Positions 16,957 to 26,209 of a stretch of 64,000 nt of DNA are shown in pieces. Source of the DNA: CAZLQR01 sp964366455 (GTDB taxonomy: Bacteria > Patescibacteriota > Microgenomatia > UBA1406 > GWC2-37-13); NCBI GenBank assembly GCA_964366455.1, contig CAYISZ010000001.1, positions 20,468 through 84,467 of the forward strand, read 5' to 3'. A program made the position numbers and the translations under genes. Under the pieces are notes generated by a model. That model was not told where the DNA came from, did no database searches, and worked only from the letters and a program-made list of their open reading frames with translations. Every line of letters begins with the position of its first letter. The first letter of the stretch is position 1.

Positions 16957-18211
16957 TGACGGTATTATACTTTACCAAGCAGCCGATTTGCAGAAGCAAT
17001 AGAGCTGAGCCAGTAGCGATATTAACCGTAATCAAATTTTGAATTGTGGTACCAAATAAGTAAAGTGATGGGATGTAAGCCAGTCCCGCAAAAATTGGCA
17101 TAAGGGAAAATAATGATTTCTTGGAAAGAAAATAATTATTAATCAAGGTCGTTGAGGCATAAAGTGAACCGAAAATACTAGCTAGTCCAAGTACTGGAGC
17201 AATTGAGTTAAATTTGGTTCCAAATAATATGTGAATAACGGGTATAGAAAGGTATTGATAGAGCACGAAGCATACAATTCCAATTAACGCTAAAGCCGCC
17301 AGAGAAATTTTGAGAACTAATTCGTGATTCTGCTTATTTTTCAAACTTGAGAAGAAAATGTAACTTGCCGTAATCATCGGTCCGATCAGATAAAGAATAA
17401 TTTTTGCAAAAAGACTCCATGAACCGTAAATTCCCGCCTGCTCTGAGCTTAAGAATTTTTTAGCCGTGACTATGTCTGCATTTCCAAGTAACGTAAGACC
17501 AAGTATCGAAAAAAAAGTTACGATTACTTGTTTTTGGAAAACCGATCCCAGAACTCGTCTTTTTAGTTTTGATTGAATTAGCGTACTTCCCTTTGATTTA
17601 GTTCTTAGAATTATGAAGGAGCCTATTATTGCTGATGCTGTAGATATGAATAAGAAAACTATGATTAAAAGAACTCCCCATTCAACATTTGTTATTACCA
17701 ATGCACCAGTAAGTTTAAGAATGACGGCGATGGTCCCAAGTGCAGAAATCCAACCAAAAAGATGAAGCCCCTGCAAAAGAGCTGCATAATATGCGCCTAC
17801 AAAACCAATCATTACAAAAGGAACTATTGAGACGCTACTGTAAAACGACAGGTTTGTAAGTTTTTGTATGAATGGTGTCAAAAATAAAAATGGTATCAGT
17901 AGCAACCACCATTTTTTAAGTTTAGTCAAAAACCATTGTTCTAGAGTTAGCGCATAAGCAAGACCCCTAGTAGTATTGGAACCAATTTTTTGGATAATGA
18001 CCATTGTGATAACGGTCATTGGTACCGAGAAAATTGTTGTGTATGAAAAAAGCGCTGTAATTTCACCGAAACCAGTCGGACCAAGTTTTTTGGCAACAAC
18101 AATGTTGAATAAGTAGTTAATCAAACTGCCCAGAAATGTAGCGACAGTAAAAATTAAACTCCCGCGTACGAAGGTATTCTTGAGAATACGTGAGAGCGTT
18201 GTCATAGACAT
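16940..18211 (-). CDS. Wzx/MATE-like polysaccharide flippase
   Basis: A 423-residue integral membrane protein with about twelve hydrophobic segments. The N-terminal pattern RGSLIFTVATFLGSLINYLF followed by KKLGPTGFGEITALF is typical of the MOP-superfamily lipid-linked oligosaccharide exporters. It should move undecaprenyl-linked glycan units across the cytoplasmic membrane. It is the first gene of the second glycan operon. An ATG at 18220 opens the frame, but the -10 box TATAAT at 18224-18219 overlaps that codon and its first base of transcription falls at the ATG at 18211, so I place the start there. Codons after both starts are compatible with the family. Confidence 0.9.
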   Translation of the reverse strand: MSMTTLSRILKNTFVRGSLIFTVATFLGSLINYLFNIVVAKKLGPTGFGEITALFSYTTIFSVPMTVITMVIIQKIGSNTTRGLAYALTLEQWFLTKLKKWWLLLIPFLFLTPFIQKLTNLSFYSSVSIVPFVMIGFVGAYYAALLQGLHLFGWISALGTIAVILKLTGALVITNVEWGVLLIIVFLFISTASAIIGSFIILRTKSKGSTLIQSKLKRRVLGSVFQKQVIVTFFSILGLTLLGNADIVTAKKFLSSEQAGIYGSWSLFAKIILYLIGPMITASYIFFSSLKNKQNHELVLKISLAALALIGIVCFVLYQYLSIPVIHILFGTKFNSIAPVLGLASIFGSLYASTTLINNYFLSKKSLFSLMPIFAGLAYIPSLYLFGTTIQNLITVNIATGSALLLLQIGCLVKYNTVNGNQK

Positions 18212-18218
18212 TTTAATC

Positions 18219-18227
18219 ATTATAACA
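18219..18227 (-). promoter_or_regulatory. Extended -10 promoter of the flippase operon
   Basis: The minus strand reads TGT-TATAAT, with TATAAT at 18224-18219, and seven bases separate it from the ATG at 18211. It therefore predicts a leaderless mRNA and excludes the ATG at 18220 as the initiator from this promoter. A second TATAAT lies about 20 bases upstream. Confidence 0.6.
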
Positions 18228-18268
18228 AGCCCTTCATGGATTATAATGGAGAGAAGCCCTTCGTAACC

Positions 18269-18338
18269 GTCTATAAAGTCGAAAGTCTATAAAGTCAGGG
18301 ACTTTACGGACCTTAAGGACCTTACGGACTTTACAGAC
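18269..18338. repeat. Hairpin of quasi-tandem repeats (GTCTATAAAGTC family)
   Basis: The stretch starts with two GTCTATAAAGTC units and ends with four nine-base units of the type GGACTTTAC, the last ending in ACAGAC. The two halves are complementary over 11 of 12 outer bases, so the RNA or single strand folds into a long hairpin just upstream of lepA. A shorter copy is embedded in miaA at 21534-21564. Confidence 0.75.
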
Positions 18339-18350
18339 AAAAATACTTTT

Positions 18351-20084
18351 ATGAATCATATACGAAACTTCGCAATTATAGCCCATATTGATCACGGTAA
18401 GTCGACCTTAGCAGATCGACTTCTAGAACTAACCGGTGTTGTGTCCAAAGACAAACACGAGGAGCAGCTACTCGACCGTAACCCAATTTCAAGAGAAAGA
18501 GGAATAACTATAAAACTAGCTCCAGTGAGGATGAGTTACGAATTAGACGGAGAACGATTTCAGCTGAATCTTATTGATACACCAGGTCATGTAGATTTTT
18601 CCTATGAGGTCGATAGAACATTGTCGTGTGTCGAGGGAGCGGTATTACTAATTGATGCGACCCAAGGAATTCAGGCCCAGACAATATCAAATGCATATAA
18701 AGCACTTGAGAAAAATCTCACAATAATTCCGGTTATCAATAAAATCGATCTACCACATGCAGATGTACCAAAAGCAAAAAAACAGATTGTAGATTTTTTA
18801 GGAATTGCTGAAGCAGAAATTCATGAAATTTCTGCAAAGACGGGACTCGGAGTACAAGAACTACTAAACGATATTATAAAAAAAGTACCAGGGCCAAACT
18901 TCAACGAAAACAATACCGAACTGCAGAGTCTTATTTTTGATTCGTATTACGATTCACATAAAGGGGTAATCGCTTTTGTAAGAATTTTTGACGGGCAGGT
19001 AAAAAAAAGAGACAAGGTTCGATTGATTGCTGACAAAAGTGTTTTTGAGGTTAGTGAAGTTGGAGTTTTTGGTCCCGAACTTACACAGGTAGAGTCACTA
19101 CAAAAAGGTGAGATCGGATATGTGGTAACAAATCTAAAGGACATTCATCAGGTGCGCGTTGGAGATAGTATGACTGCAGAGAAATCAAAAAATCCAGCTC
19201 TCTCAGGTTACAAAAAAGTTAAGTCAATGGTCTTTGCGTCCATGTTCCCTACAGATGCATCCGAGTATCTAAATCTTAAGAAAGCATTAGATAAACTTTA
19301 TCTAAACGATTCTTCTTTAGAGTTTACGCCAATCTTTAGTCAAGCTCTAGGCGCAGGATTTAGGGTTGGATTTTTGGGACTTCTTCATGCGGATGTCGTT
19401 CGCGAAAGACTGGAGCGTGAGTATGAACTCGATCTTGTTCTCACTCCGCCTCAGGTTGAGTACCAATTTGAGAACAATACTTACTTAGAGCCTTATGTAA
19501 GGATATTCATGGTGATGCCGCCAGAGTACCAAGGTCCTGTAATGACAATCTGTCAAGAGTACCGAGGAAGATTTATAACCATGGATAACAAAAATCAAAT
19601 TACCCTAACCTACGAAATGCCGTTAGCCGAAATGATTTCTGATTTTTTTGATCGATTAAAGAGTGTGAGTTCAGGATACGCATCTCTTGACTGGGAGTTG
19701 GTAAGATACGAGCCCGTGAAGGCTGACAAATTATCTTTGCTTATAAACGGAGATCCAATCGAGGAATTTTCGGAAATCGTTGTTCAGGAGAGAGCACAAG
19801 AAAAAGCACAAGATTTAACAAAGCGCCTGCGAGAAGTTATTCATCGACAACAGTTTGAGATAAAAATTCAGGGACAGTACAAGGGTAAAATTATTGCATC
19901 AGAGCGAATCGCTCCATTTAGAAAGGACGTGCTTATGAAGGGTAGTAAAGCGGTTGGAGGAGGAGACGTCGGACGCAAACGAAAGGTTTTGGAAAGACAG
20001 AAAGAAGGAAAGAAAAGAATGAAGATGATTGGGAGCGTCGAAGTTCCAAAAGAAGCCTTCCTGAAGATATTCAATAAAAAATAA
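18351..20084 (+). CDS. lepA: Elongation factor 4 (LepA), ribosome back-translocating GTPase
   Basis: A 577-residue protein close to the usual LepA length (about 600). The GTPase domain has the P-loop AHIDHGKST near residue 10, switch I RERGITIK, DTPGH, and NKID. The C-terminal LepA-specific domain is present, ending with RKRKVLERQKEGKKRMK and PKEAFL, which are diagnostic and separate it from EF-G and BipA. It acts on stalled or mis-translocated ribosomes. The start begins MNHIRNFAIIAHIDHGK, the normal family start. The gene stands alone on the plus strand between two minus-strand series and is preceded by a repeat hairpin. Confidence 0.97.
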   Translation: MNHIRNFAIIAHIDHGKSTLADRLLELTGVVSKDKHEEQLLDRNPISRERGITIKLAPVRMSYELDGERFQLNLIDTPGHVDFSYEVDRTLSCVEGAVLLIDATQGIQAQTISNAYKALEKNLTIIPVINKIDLPHADVPKAKKQIVDFLGIAEAEIHEISAKTGLGVQELLNDIIKKVPGPNFNENNTELQSLIFDSYYDSHKGVIAFVRIFDGQVKKRDKVRLIADKSVFEVSEVGVFGPELTQVESLQKGEIGYVVTNLKDIHQVRVGDSMTAEKSKNPALSGYKKVKSMVFASMFPTDASEYLNLKKALDKLYLNDSSLEFTPIFSQALGAGFRVGFLGLLHADVVRERLEREYELDLVLTPPQVEYQFENNTYLEPYVRIFMVMPPEYQGPVMTICQEYRGRFITMDNKNQITLTYEMPLAEMISDFFDRLKSVSSGYASLDWELVRYEPVKADKLSLLINGDPIEEFSEIVVQERAQEKAQDLTKRLREVIHRQQFEIKIQGQYKGKIIASERIAPFRKDVLMKGSKAVGGGDVGRKRKVLERQKEGKKRMKMIGSVEVPKEAFLKIFNKK

Positions 20085-20089
20085 AGCTA

Positions 20090-21184
20090 TTATCGGAAAA
20101 CAAATTCATACCCAGTGGGTAATTTTATACTCTTAATATCCTCCTTAAGAAATTTATCAAAGTCAGGAGTTGGATCGCTTGGTGTTGGCTGTGGAATTTC
20201 TTTAAGATTTTTATCGTTCAAGGAATATTTATAGGACTTTACCCCACTTATTATAAGTGAGTCTGCATTCTTATCGAGAATAATGTTCTGCGCATCTTTT
20301 AATATTTGAGCATTTGAGATCACTGTCTCCTTATCGTTCGGATTACGCAATGAAATTGCAGTGACATTATAAAAATTTCGTTTAATTGGACCGCCAGAAC
20401 CTATATAGCTATAGTTTTCTTTCGTGCCTTTTCCGTTTGTATAGTACGTTACTAGAAGTCTTTGCTTAGTATCCACTCCAATAACTTTATCGCTCAAAGC
20501 TCCAAAAGTTGCTACGTTCCCTTGTGGGGAGTGTATCAGTCGAGTCGTTTTGGCATCAGAATCTAACGCATAATACCTTTCTCTTACGGTCTCTCCATAA
20601 TAAGTATATTCAGTCAATAAGTACATGTCTCCCGCTTTAGAAATATTGTTATAAAGACCCATATAGGCGACTTGGTAATTATCAGAGTCGAGTTCAACTC
20701 TAAACAATGCTCTTTCACCCATACCTCCGGTAAATATAAAAAGATTTTCATTATCTAAAACTTTTAGAATTAGACCTACTTCCTTCCCAATACCGTCTGG
20801 CATAAGACTTTGCAAATAATCAGCATCAACTATCTTATTGGAATCTCCTGTGTATAAATTAAAACTATGCACATTACCGTCTTGAATATAAAAGATAAAC
20901 TTACTGTTTCGCTCAATTTTGCTCAAATAAGACACCTGTTCGCTAAGTGAGAGAACTGTCTCAGTTTTCCAAAACGGAAGTTTTTTTATTAAAGTCCAAG
21001 ATCCTGTTGGGGCTATTGTTGGCCAACCCGCCAATCCAAATTGCGTCTTGGGTTGCGAATACCTCTTCTCAAGATTACTCGCCTTAAGCATTAGAACTAT
21101 GGCGACTACGGTAAGTAAAATTAATAAAATCCAAAGTGGATTATTCTTACTGCGTTTGACTCGAGTATTCTTGCGGCGCTTCAT
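20090..21184 (-). CDS. Membrane-anchored protein of unknown function, probable beta-propeller
   Basis: A 364-residue protein. A basic N terminus (MKRRKNTRVKRSKNN) precedes one transmembrane helix at about residues 17-36, so the remaining roughly 320 residues should lie outside the membrane. This part has repeated beta-strand patterns such as KFIFYIQDGNVHSFNLYTGD and RLLVTYYTNG, resembling TolB or WD-type propeller blades, but I see no clean repeat signature and no catalytic motif. Its -10 box TATAAT lies at 21196-21191, six bases before the ATG, overlapping the stop of miaA. The gene converges with lepA with only five bases between the stops. Confidence 0.7.
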   Translation of the reverse strand: MKRRKNTRVKRSKNNPLWILLILLTVVAIVLMLKASNLEKRYSQPKTQFGLAGWPTIAPTGSWTLIKKLPFWKTETVLSLSEQVSYLSKIERNSKFIFYIQDGNVHSFNLYTGDSNKIVDADYLQSLMPDGIGKEVGLILKVLDNENLFIFTGGMGERALFRVELDSDNYQVAYMGLYNNISKAGDMYLLTEYTYYGETVRERYYALDSDAKTTRLIHSPQGNVATFGALSDKVIGVDTKQRLLVTYYTNGKGTKENYSYIGSGGPIKRNFYNVTAISLRNPNDKETVISNAQILKDAQNIILDKNADSLIISGVKSYKYSLNDKNLKEIPQPTPSDPTPDFDKFLKEDIKSIKLPTGYEFVFR

Positions 21185-21190
21185 AAATTC

Positions 21191-21196
21191 ATTATA
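21191..21196 (-). promoter_or_regulatory. -10 box of the membrane-anchored propeller-like gene
   Basis: TATAAT on the minus strand ends six bases before the ATG at 21184 and overlaps the miaA stop codon, predicting a leaderless message read from inside the upstream gene. Confidence 0.55.
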
Positions 21197-22070
21197 CGAT
21201 TACCCACTCAATTTGCGAGTCCATTTTCATAAATGTAAGTTGTCGTTTGGCATACTGAATTTCTTTGTTAATCCAGTCCTTTAGCGCCTCATCTAGCGTC
21301 ACTTCTCCATCAATATGAGCAATCAGTTGTTTGTATCCGATTGTCTGAAGTCCGGGATCTGTTTTTTTGTATCCCAACTTTAATAGTCGCTTAACTTCCT
21401 TAAAAGCTCCCTGTTTAAGCCGCTTCTCTACCCGCTCAGTTACTGCGTTAGTTAAAGATTCTTTGTTTTTATGTTTAAGGCCGATTATCTTGAAGCTTAG
21501 AGCTTGAAGCGTAGAGCTTTTATTAGGAGTCGTTGACTTTATAGACCTTATGGACTTTATGGACGCAGTCGCTATTTCGATTTTGCGAATGAGACGGCGA
21601 GGGTTGTGCAAATCACTGTTATTGAGTTTAGAAAATACAATTTTGTCTAATGATTTTAATTTCTTTTGAAGTTCTTCAACTGAAAGTTTTTCCAGCTCTC
21701 TTCTTAGTTTTGGATTTGGAGGAATTTTTATGTCCTGTCCGTATAGTAGATGTTTAATATATAGATACGAACCACCAACTATAATTGGAGTTTTTTTTCT
21801 GCGCCATATATCTTTAATTATTGGCCCAGCTAAACTGACAAAGTCATATGAAGAAAATGTCTTATCAGGAGTTGCCACATCAAGTAGATAAACCTTAGCT
21901 CCGGACTTATTTAGCTCGCTCTTGTCTTTTCCGGTTATGATATCAAGGTCTGTATAGACCTGTCGGGAATCTGCATTTATGATTTCTCCATTGAGGCGTG
22001 AAGCATAATCTAGGGCGAGTTTGGTTTTTCCGGTTGCCGTTTGGCCTGTTATAACGAGTAAATTATTCAT
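21192..22070 (-). CDS. miaA: tRNA dimethylallyltransferase MiaA
   Basis: A 292-residue protein. The P-loop is ITGQTATGKTKLA near residue 6, the tRNA/DMAPP region ADSRQVYTDLDIITGK follows, then VGGSYLYIKHLLYG and NPRRLIRKIEIA, all standard MiaA motifs. It adds an isopentenyl group to A37 of tRNAs reading UNN codons. Between about residues 165 and 197 the normal variable loop is replaced by low-complexity sequence (KSIRSIKSTTPNKSSTLQ) encoded by two different repeat families, described separately. The frame is intact through this stretch and resumes in the helical TERVEKRLKQG segment, so the gene is probably functional. Confidence 0.95.
   Translation of the reverse strand: MNNLLVITGQTATGKTKLALDYASRLNGEIINADSRQVYTDLDIITGKDKSELNKSGAKVYLLDVATPDKTFSSYDFVSLAGPIIKDIWRRKKTPIIVGGSYLYIKHLLYGQDIKIPPNPKLRRELEKLSVEELQKKLKSLDKIVFSKLNNSDLHNPRRLIRKIEIATASIKSIRSIKSTTPNKSSTLQALSFKIIGLKHKNKESLTNAVTERVEKRLKQGAFKEVKRLLKLGYKKTDPGLQTIGYKQLIAHIDGEVTLDEALKDWINKEIQYAKRQLTFMKMDSQIEWVIV
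21490..21564. repeat. Two repeat families embedded in frame in miaA
   Basis: Bases 21490-21521 contain tandem GAAGCTTAGAGCTT-like units and 21534-21564 contain GACTTTATAGACC/GGACTTTATGGAC units of the family also seen at 18269-18338. Together they encode the Ser/Lys/Ile-rich loop of MiaA without disturbing the frame. Confidence 0.75.
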
Positions 22071-22079
22071 TATTGAAGC

Positions 22080-22148
22080 GTTAACGGGTTAATGGGTTAA
22101 CGAGTCGAACAAGAATAACCCGTGAACACGTTAACTCGTTAACTGTCT
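22080..22148. repeat. Dispersed GTTAACG-type quasi-tandem repeat, copy 1
   Basis: This gap holds units such as GGTTAACG, GGTTAATG, CCCGTGAACACG and TTAACTCGTTAACTG that repeat every eight or so bases and are partly self-complementary. It supplies the stop codon of folD. Copies of the same family occur at 28681-28747 and 49935-49990, always in an intergenic gap between minus-strand genes. Confidence 0.75.
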
Positions 22149-23014
22149 AACTGAAGCGTTGCCGCATTAATTAAGTTTTTGTAAAGAAATAATACGTCGA
22201 GTGGACCAGTGCCGTTTGGAGTTTGCGTATACCAGCTTGCAATATTTTTTACTTCGTCTTCGCTATAGTCTCCACGAAGTTTCCCTCCTACTTTGTGGAG
22301 TCCTGTGTTAATCAACACAACTCCTTTTTTTAGCATCTTTGGATCAAGTACTTTCTTACCAACTGAGGTGATAATAATGTCTGCTTCGTTATAGTACTGA
22401 GCTGGATCATTTGTTCGGCTATTAACGTTTATAAAACCAATTCTGAAATCATGAAGAGTCTGCGCAATAGGATGGCCACCTGTTATGCCACTACCGACAA
22501 GCACAATTTTTTTATGCTTTAATAGTTGCTTGAAAAGATTCTTATCGTTAAGTTGGTCCGGATACACTGATTTTTTATGATTATGAGGATTTGCTACAAA
22601 CTTAAGAAGAGAAATTACCGCTAGACCTAATGGTGGCAAATGAGGTGACTTGGTGCGATGACCTTCAATGTCCTTGACGGTCGGAATATAGTTGTAAAGA
22701 GTGTCGCTTTGTAGGTGAGACGGTAATGGAAGTTGAATAATGACCCCGGTCGTGCTTGGTCTGTGAGCCAATTCTCTAAGTTTTGTCGCAAACTCTAGAA
22801 AAGGTGGGCATTTCTTAAAATGTGCGAATTCAAACTCGACTCCGATTTCTTTTGCTACCTTCTTTTTTATCGAAACAAATGAAAGCTGATCTGCTGCTGT
22901 ACCAATCAACACAGTGATCAGTTTGGGGGAAGCTCCCCTCTTTTTAAGATCGCTAACCTTTTTCTTAAGGTCAGACTTCAATGAAGTGGCTATGTCACTA
23001 CAAGGTATTTTCAT
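22139..23014 (-). CDS. folD: Bifunctional methylenetetrahydrofolate dehydrogenase/cyclohydrolase
   Basis: A 291-residue FolD. The N-terminal domain has SFVSIKKKVAKEIGVEF, where the catalytic lysine of the Y/SxxxK motif sits (Tyr replaced by Ser-Ile here), and GVIIQLPLPSHL. The Rossmann half has VGSGITGGHPIAQTL and the end PNGTGPLDVLFLYKNL resembles the family's GGVGPMT region, with Asn-Gly-Thr in place of the usual Gly-Gly-Val. It interconverts methylene-, methenyl- and formyl-tetrahydrofolate. A promoter with TATAAT lies 14 bases upstream of the ATG. The departures from consensus are worth noting, but length and overall layout are normal. Confidence 0.92.
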   Translation of the reverse strand: MKIPCSDIATSLKSDLKKKVSDLKKRGASPKLITVLIGTAADQLSFVSIKKKVAKEIGVEFEFAHFKKCPPFLEFATKLRELAHRPSTTGVIIQLPLPSHLQSDTLYNYIPTVKDIEGHRTKSPHLPPLGLAVISLLKFVANPHNHKKSVYPDQLNDKNLFKQLLKHKKIVLVGSGITGGHPIAQTLHDFRIGFINVNSRTNDPAQYYNEADIIITSVGKKVLDPKMLKKGVVLINTGLHKVGGKLRGDYSEDEVKNIASWYTQTPNGTGPLDVLFLYKNLINAATLQLDS

Positions 23015-23031
23015 TATCCTGAGGCTCTATT

Positions 23032-23040
23032 ATACCAAAT
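23032..23040 (-). promoter_or_regulatory. Probable promoter of folD
   Basis: On the minus strand an extended -10, TGG-TATAAT, lies about 14 bases before the folD ATG at 23014. A transcript starting seven bases downstream would have a leader of about seven bases. Confidence 0.5.
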
Positions 23041-23059
23041 TTTAAGAAGGCAACCACAG

Positions 23060-25582
23060 CTAAACGAGAGTGGCCGTTGATACTTTATCGCCAGCTTGTG
23101 AGAATCTCATAAGTATTACCCCTTTTGCGCTACGAGATCTTGACGGAATGTCCTTTAATGGTATCTTGACTACCTGTCCTTGTGAGCTGGTGATAATCAC
23201 TCCATCGTCGCCATCCTGAACGATTTCGACGAAGGCAATTTTACCCATTTTGTCATCAACTGAGGCTACCTTAACACCTTTTCCTGCGCGATGCTGACCT
23301 TTGAAGTTGGATAATTGCGTTTTCTTGCCGACACCCTTTTCGCCGATGACAAATAGATTTTGCTTGAACTCCACTGCTCCGAAAGCATGAGCTGCAATGA
23401 CTGCATTACCGTTTTCTAAAGTAATTCCCTTAACACCCATTGAGGATCGTCCAGTTGGTCTGATCTCAGACTCGTTGAACACTATCGCCTTTCCGTCACG
23501 TGTGGTTAAAATGACGTGCTTTTTACCGTCTGTTAGTCCAACCCATAGAAGTTCATCTTTTGCATCTAGTTTAATTGCGACAATTCCGTTGGTTCTTATG
23601 TGTGCAAACTGATCAAACGGTGTTTTTTTTACCGTACCTTCTTTTGTCGACATCAGAACAAATGTTGTGTTAACCATCGGTGAGTCCTTATCGTATGTAA
23701 GAAGTGAAGTGATTTTTTCTTCAGGGCGTAGTGTTACAAGATTTGCTACCGCTTTACCCTTTGAGGTTCTCGTTCCTAATGGAATTTCCCAAACTCGAGT
23801 CTGAAATACTCTTCCTTGATTTGAGAAGAAGAGTATATAGTCGTGAGCCATTGCGGTTTTAACAAAGGCCACATTGTCCGTATCCTTGGTCTCGATTCCC
23901 ATAACTCCTTTACCACCTCTGTTTTGAACCTTGAAGGTCTGTCTATCGACCTGCTTGATGTAGCCTTCTTTGGTCATTACAACAATAACCTCTTTATTCT
24001 CAATCAGTTGTTCGTCTGTGATTTCGCCCGGTCTAGACTTAATAACCTTAGTTCGTCTTTCATCACCAAACTTAGCTTTAAGTTCGGTAAGTTCATCTTT
24101 AATTACAGCAAGAACCTTAAAGATATCTTTAAGTAAGCTTTCTAGATAAGCGATTTTTTTCTTAAGTTCCTTAAGTTCTTCTTCAATCTTTGCTCTCTCA
24201 AGACCGGTTAGTCTTTTCAACTGCATATCTAAAATGGACTGTGCTTGAATATCTGAAAGTTTAAACTTTGTCATTAAGCTTGTCTTTGCTTCTGGCTCTG
24301 TCTTGGAGCTTTTGATTACCTTGATTACAGCATCTATATTATCCAAGGCAATTAAGTATCCTTCCAAAATATGTGCTCGGGCCATAGCCTGTGCTAGTTC
24401 AAACTCTGAGCGCTTTACGATGACCGTTACTCGGTGCTTAATGTAATGTTCTAAAATGCTCTTCAACCCTAATGTCTGAGGAATACCTTCGACAAGTGCC
24501 ACTATATTCACAGGGAAAGTTGTCTGAAGTTCAGTGAACTTAAAAAGATTGTTAAGAACTTTTTTATACGACGCATCTCTCTTCAATTCAATTACTACTC
24601 GTATTCCATCTCGATCGGACTCGTCTCTAAGATCAGAAATTCCAACCATCTTCTTGTCATTGACTAGATTTGCAATTTTTTCAACTAAATTTGCCTTGTT
24701 TACTTGGTATGGTAACTCTGTGATTACGATTGCCGATCTACCTCGATCGAGTTCTTCTTCCTCAACAACTCCACGAATTAGAACTTTACCGCGGCCAGTC
24801 GCATAGACTTCCTGAATTTCTTTTGCTCCATAAATGACTCCGTGGGTTGGGAAATCTGGTCCCTTCACATACTCGAGAAGTTCCTCAACAGTTGTTTTGT
24901 AAGTAAGACTGTTTATGTCCTTTTTCGCTTCACCACTTTGTTTCTTCTTCGCATCGGCTGCAGTTAGAGTCGCTCTATCTACTGTGAAGCAGATTGCATC
25001 GATTAACTCAGAAAGATTATGAGGAGGAATCTTTGTCGCCATTCCGACCGCGATACCTTCTGCACCCATCAAAAGAAGATTCGGAAGTTTTGCAGGAAGA
25101 AAAATTGGCTCCTGAAGTCTTCCATCGAAGTTGTCGATGTAATCAACGGTTTCCTTTTCGATATCCAAAAGCATTTCCTCAGCTATCTTTGCCAACTTTA
25201 CTTCGGTGTAACGCATCGCGGCGGGGGGATCTCCGTCGATAGAACCGAAGTTACCCTGTCCTCTTATAAGCGGATAGCGCATTGTGAAGTCCTGCGCCAT
25301 ACGAGCTAATGCTTCGTACACAGGAGAATCTCCATGCGGATGGTATTTTCCAAGAACTTCTCCGACAACTGAAGCAGATTTTGAGAATCTTGCACTGTGG
25401 TTTAGTCCAAGCTTGTGCATCGCAAAAAGAATTCTTCTATGTACCGGCTTAAGACCATCGCGAACATCAGGAAGTGCTCGAGACACGATGACAGACATTG
25501 CGTAATCCAAGTACGCACGTTTCATCTCCGAGGCGATCTCGGTTTTGATTACTCCTTTATTGTTAAATCCTTCGTCTGACAT
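23060..25582 (-). CDS. gyrA: DNA gyrase subunit A
   Basis: An 840-residue GyrA. The N-terminal breakage-reunion domain begins EMKRAYLDYAMSVIVSRALP; the quinolone-determining region HPHGDSPVYEALARMAQDF and the catalytic tyrosine in AAMRYTEVKL are present. The C-terminal beta-pinwheel holds a GyrA box, seen as VQNRGGKGVMG near residue 560, which separates it from ParC. It cuts and reseals DNA during negative supercoiling together with GyrB, encoded two genes upstream with ppa between them. An unusual lysine-rich loop (about residues 205-225) interrupts the region after the active site. Confidence 0.97.
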   Translation of the reverse strand: MSDEGFNNKGVIKTEIASEMKRAYLDYAMSVIVSRALPDVRDGLKPVHRRILFAMHKLGLNHSARFSKSASVVGEVLGKYHPHGDSPVYEALARMAQDFTMRYPLIRGQGNFGSIDGDPPAAMRYTEVKLAKIAEEMLLDIEKETVDYIDNFDGRLQEPIFLPAKLPNLLLMGAEGIAVGMATKIPPHNLSELIDAICFTVDRATLTAADAKKKQSGEAKKDINSLTYKTTVEELLEYVKGPDFPTHGVIYGAKEIQEVYATGRGKVLIRGVVEEEELDRGRSAIVITELPYQVNKANLVEKIANLVNDKKMVGISDLRDESDRDGIRVVIELKRDASYKKVLNNLFKFTELQTTFPVNIVALVEGIPQTLGLKSILEHYIKHRVTVIVKRSEFELAQAMARAHILEGYLIALDNIDAVIKVIKSSKTEPEAKTSLMTKFKLSDIQAQSILDMQLKRLTGLERAKIEEELKELKKKIAYLESLLKDIFKVLAVIKDELTELKAKFGDERRTKVIKSRPGEITDEQLIENKEVIVVMTKEGYIKQVDRQTFKVQNRGGKGVMGIETKDTDNVAFVKTAMAHDYILFFSNQGRVFQTRVWEIPLGTRTSKGKAVANLVTLRPEEKITSLLTYDKDSPMVNTTFVLMSTKEGTVKKTPFDQFAHIRTNGIVAIKLDAKDELLWVGLTDGKKHVILTTRDGKAIVFNESEIRPTGRSSMGVKGITLENGNAVIAAHAFGAVEFKQNLFVIGEKGVGKKTQLSNFKGQHRAGKGVKVASVDDKMGKIAFVEIVQDGDDGVIITSSQGQVVKIPLKDIPSRSRSAKGVILMRFSQAGDKVSTATLV

Positions 25583-25672
25583 GTCTGTAATTAGATTTGA
25601 AATTTAAAATTCGAAATTTGAAATCAATTTGAAATGTTTAAAAATTAAAAACTTCAAATTAAAAATTAACTA
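25583..25672. repeat. AT-rich quasi-tandem repeat (TTTGAAATT family), copy 1
   Basis: The gap between ppa and gyrA is filled with units such as TTTGAAATTT, AAATTCG and AATTTGAAATG, followed by AAAATTAAAAACTTCAAA. A nearly identical block occurs at 34326-34422, and the same word in the opposite orientation lies inside the GT39-like gene at 36367-36403. No gene is visible. Confidence 0.8.
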
Positions 25673-26188
25673 TTACTTCATTGATTTTTTTATTGCTGCA
25701 ATTGCCGCATCTTTACCCAAGAAATCTTTGGTCTTGACCCATTTGTTTGGTTCAAGATCTTTATAGTGATCGAAATAGTGTTTTATTTTATTTTTTACTA
25801 TCTCATCTAACTGATCCACGCTGTCGATGTGTGCATGAAATGGGTCGGCTTTTTTGGAAGGAAGCGCGATTATCTTGGTATCGACACCTGCCTCATCCTC
25901 CATTTCTAACATTCCAATAACTCGGGCCTCGATTCCTACTCCAGGATGAAGTGGTTGAGGGGTAATTACCAAAACATCTAGTGGATCGCCGTCCTCACCA
26001 TGAGTGCTCGGGACGAATCCATAATTTGCTGGGAAGGCCATGGTTGTGTAAGCAAAACGATCAACCATCACCATCTCGTTGTCCTTATCTACCTCATACT
26101 TAATGTAAGATCCCTCTGGAATCTCGATAACAACCATAATCTCACCCTTCATTGGGTCTTTACCTGCCGAAAGTTTAGAAATATTCAT
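25673..26188 (-). CDS. ppa: Inorganic pyrophosphatase (family I)
   Basis: A 171-residue soluble pyrophosphatase. The family signature DGDPLDVLV is at about residues 64-72, with the metal-binding aspartates in the expected spacing, preceded by the strands VVIEIPEGSYIKYEVDK and FPANYGFVPSTHGED. It hydrolyses the pyrophosphate made by polymerases, synthetases and NDP-sugar synthesis. It lies between gyrA and gyrB, which is not a common arrangement outside this kind of genome. The ATG at 26188 opens a slightly longer N terminus (MNISKLSAGKDP) than E. coli; there is no closer methionine that keeps the first strand. Confidence 0.96.
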   Translation of the reverse strand: MNISKLSAGKDPMKGEIMVVIEIPEGSYIKYEVDKDNEMVMVDRFAYTTMAFPANYGFVPSTHGEDGDPLDVLVITPQPLHPGVGIEARVIGMLEMEDEAGVDTKIIALPSKKADPFHAHIDSVDQLDEIVKNKIKHYFDHYKDLEPNKWVKTKDFLGKDAAIAAIKKSMK

Positions 26189-26209
26189 ATATTTTTAGAA
26201 AATTTATAA

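Noticed and set aside
21490..21564. Possible frameshift in miaA
   Set aside because: The odd segment is a pair of known repeat words read in frame; conserved MiaA sequence continues on both sides.
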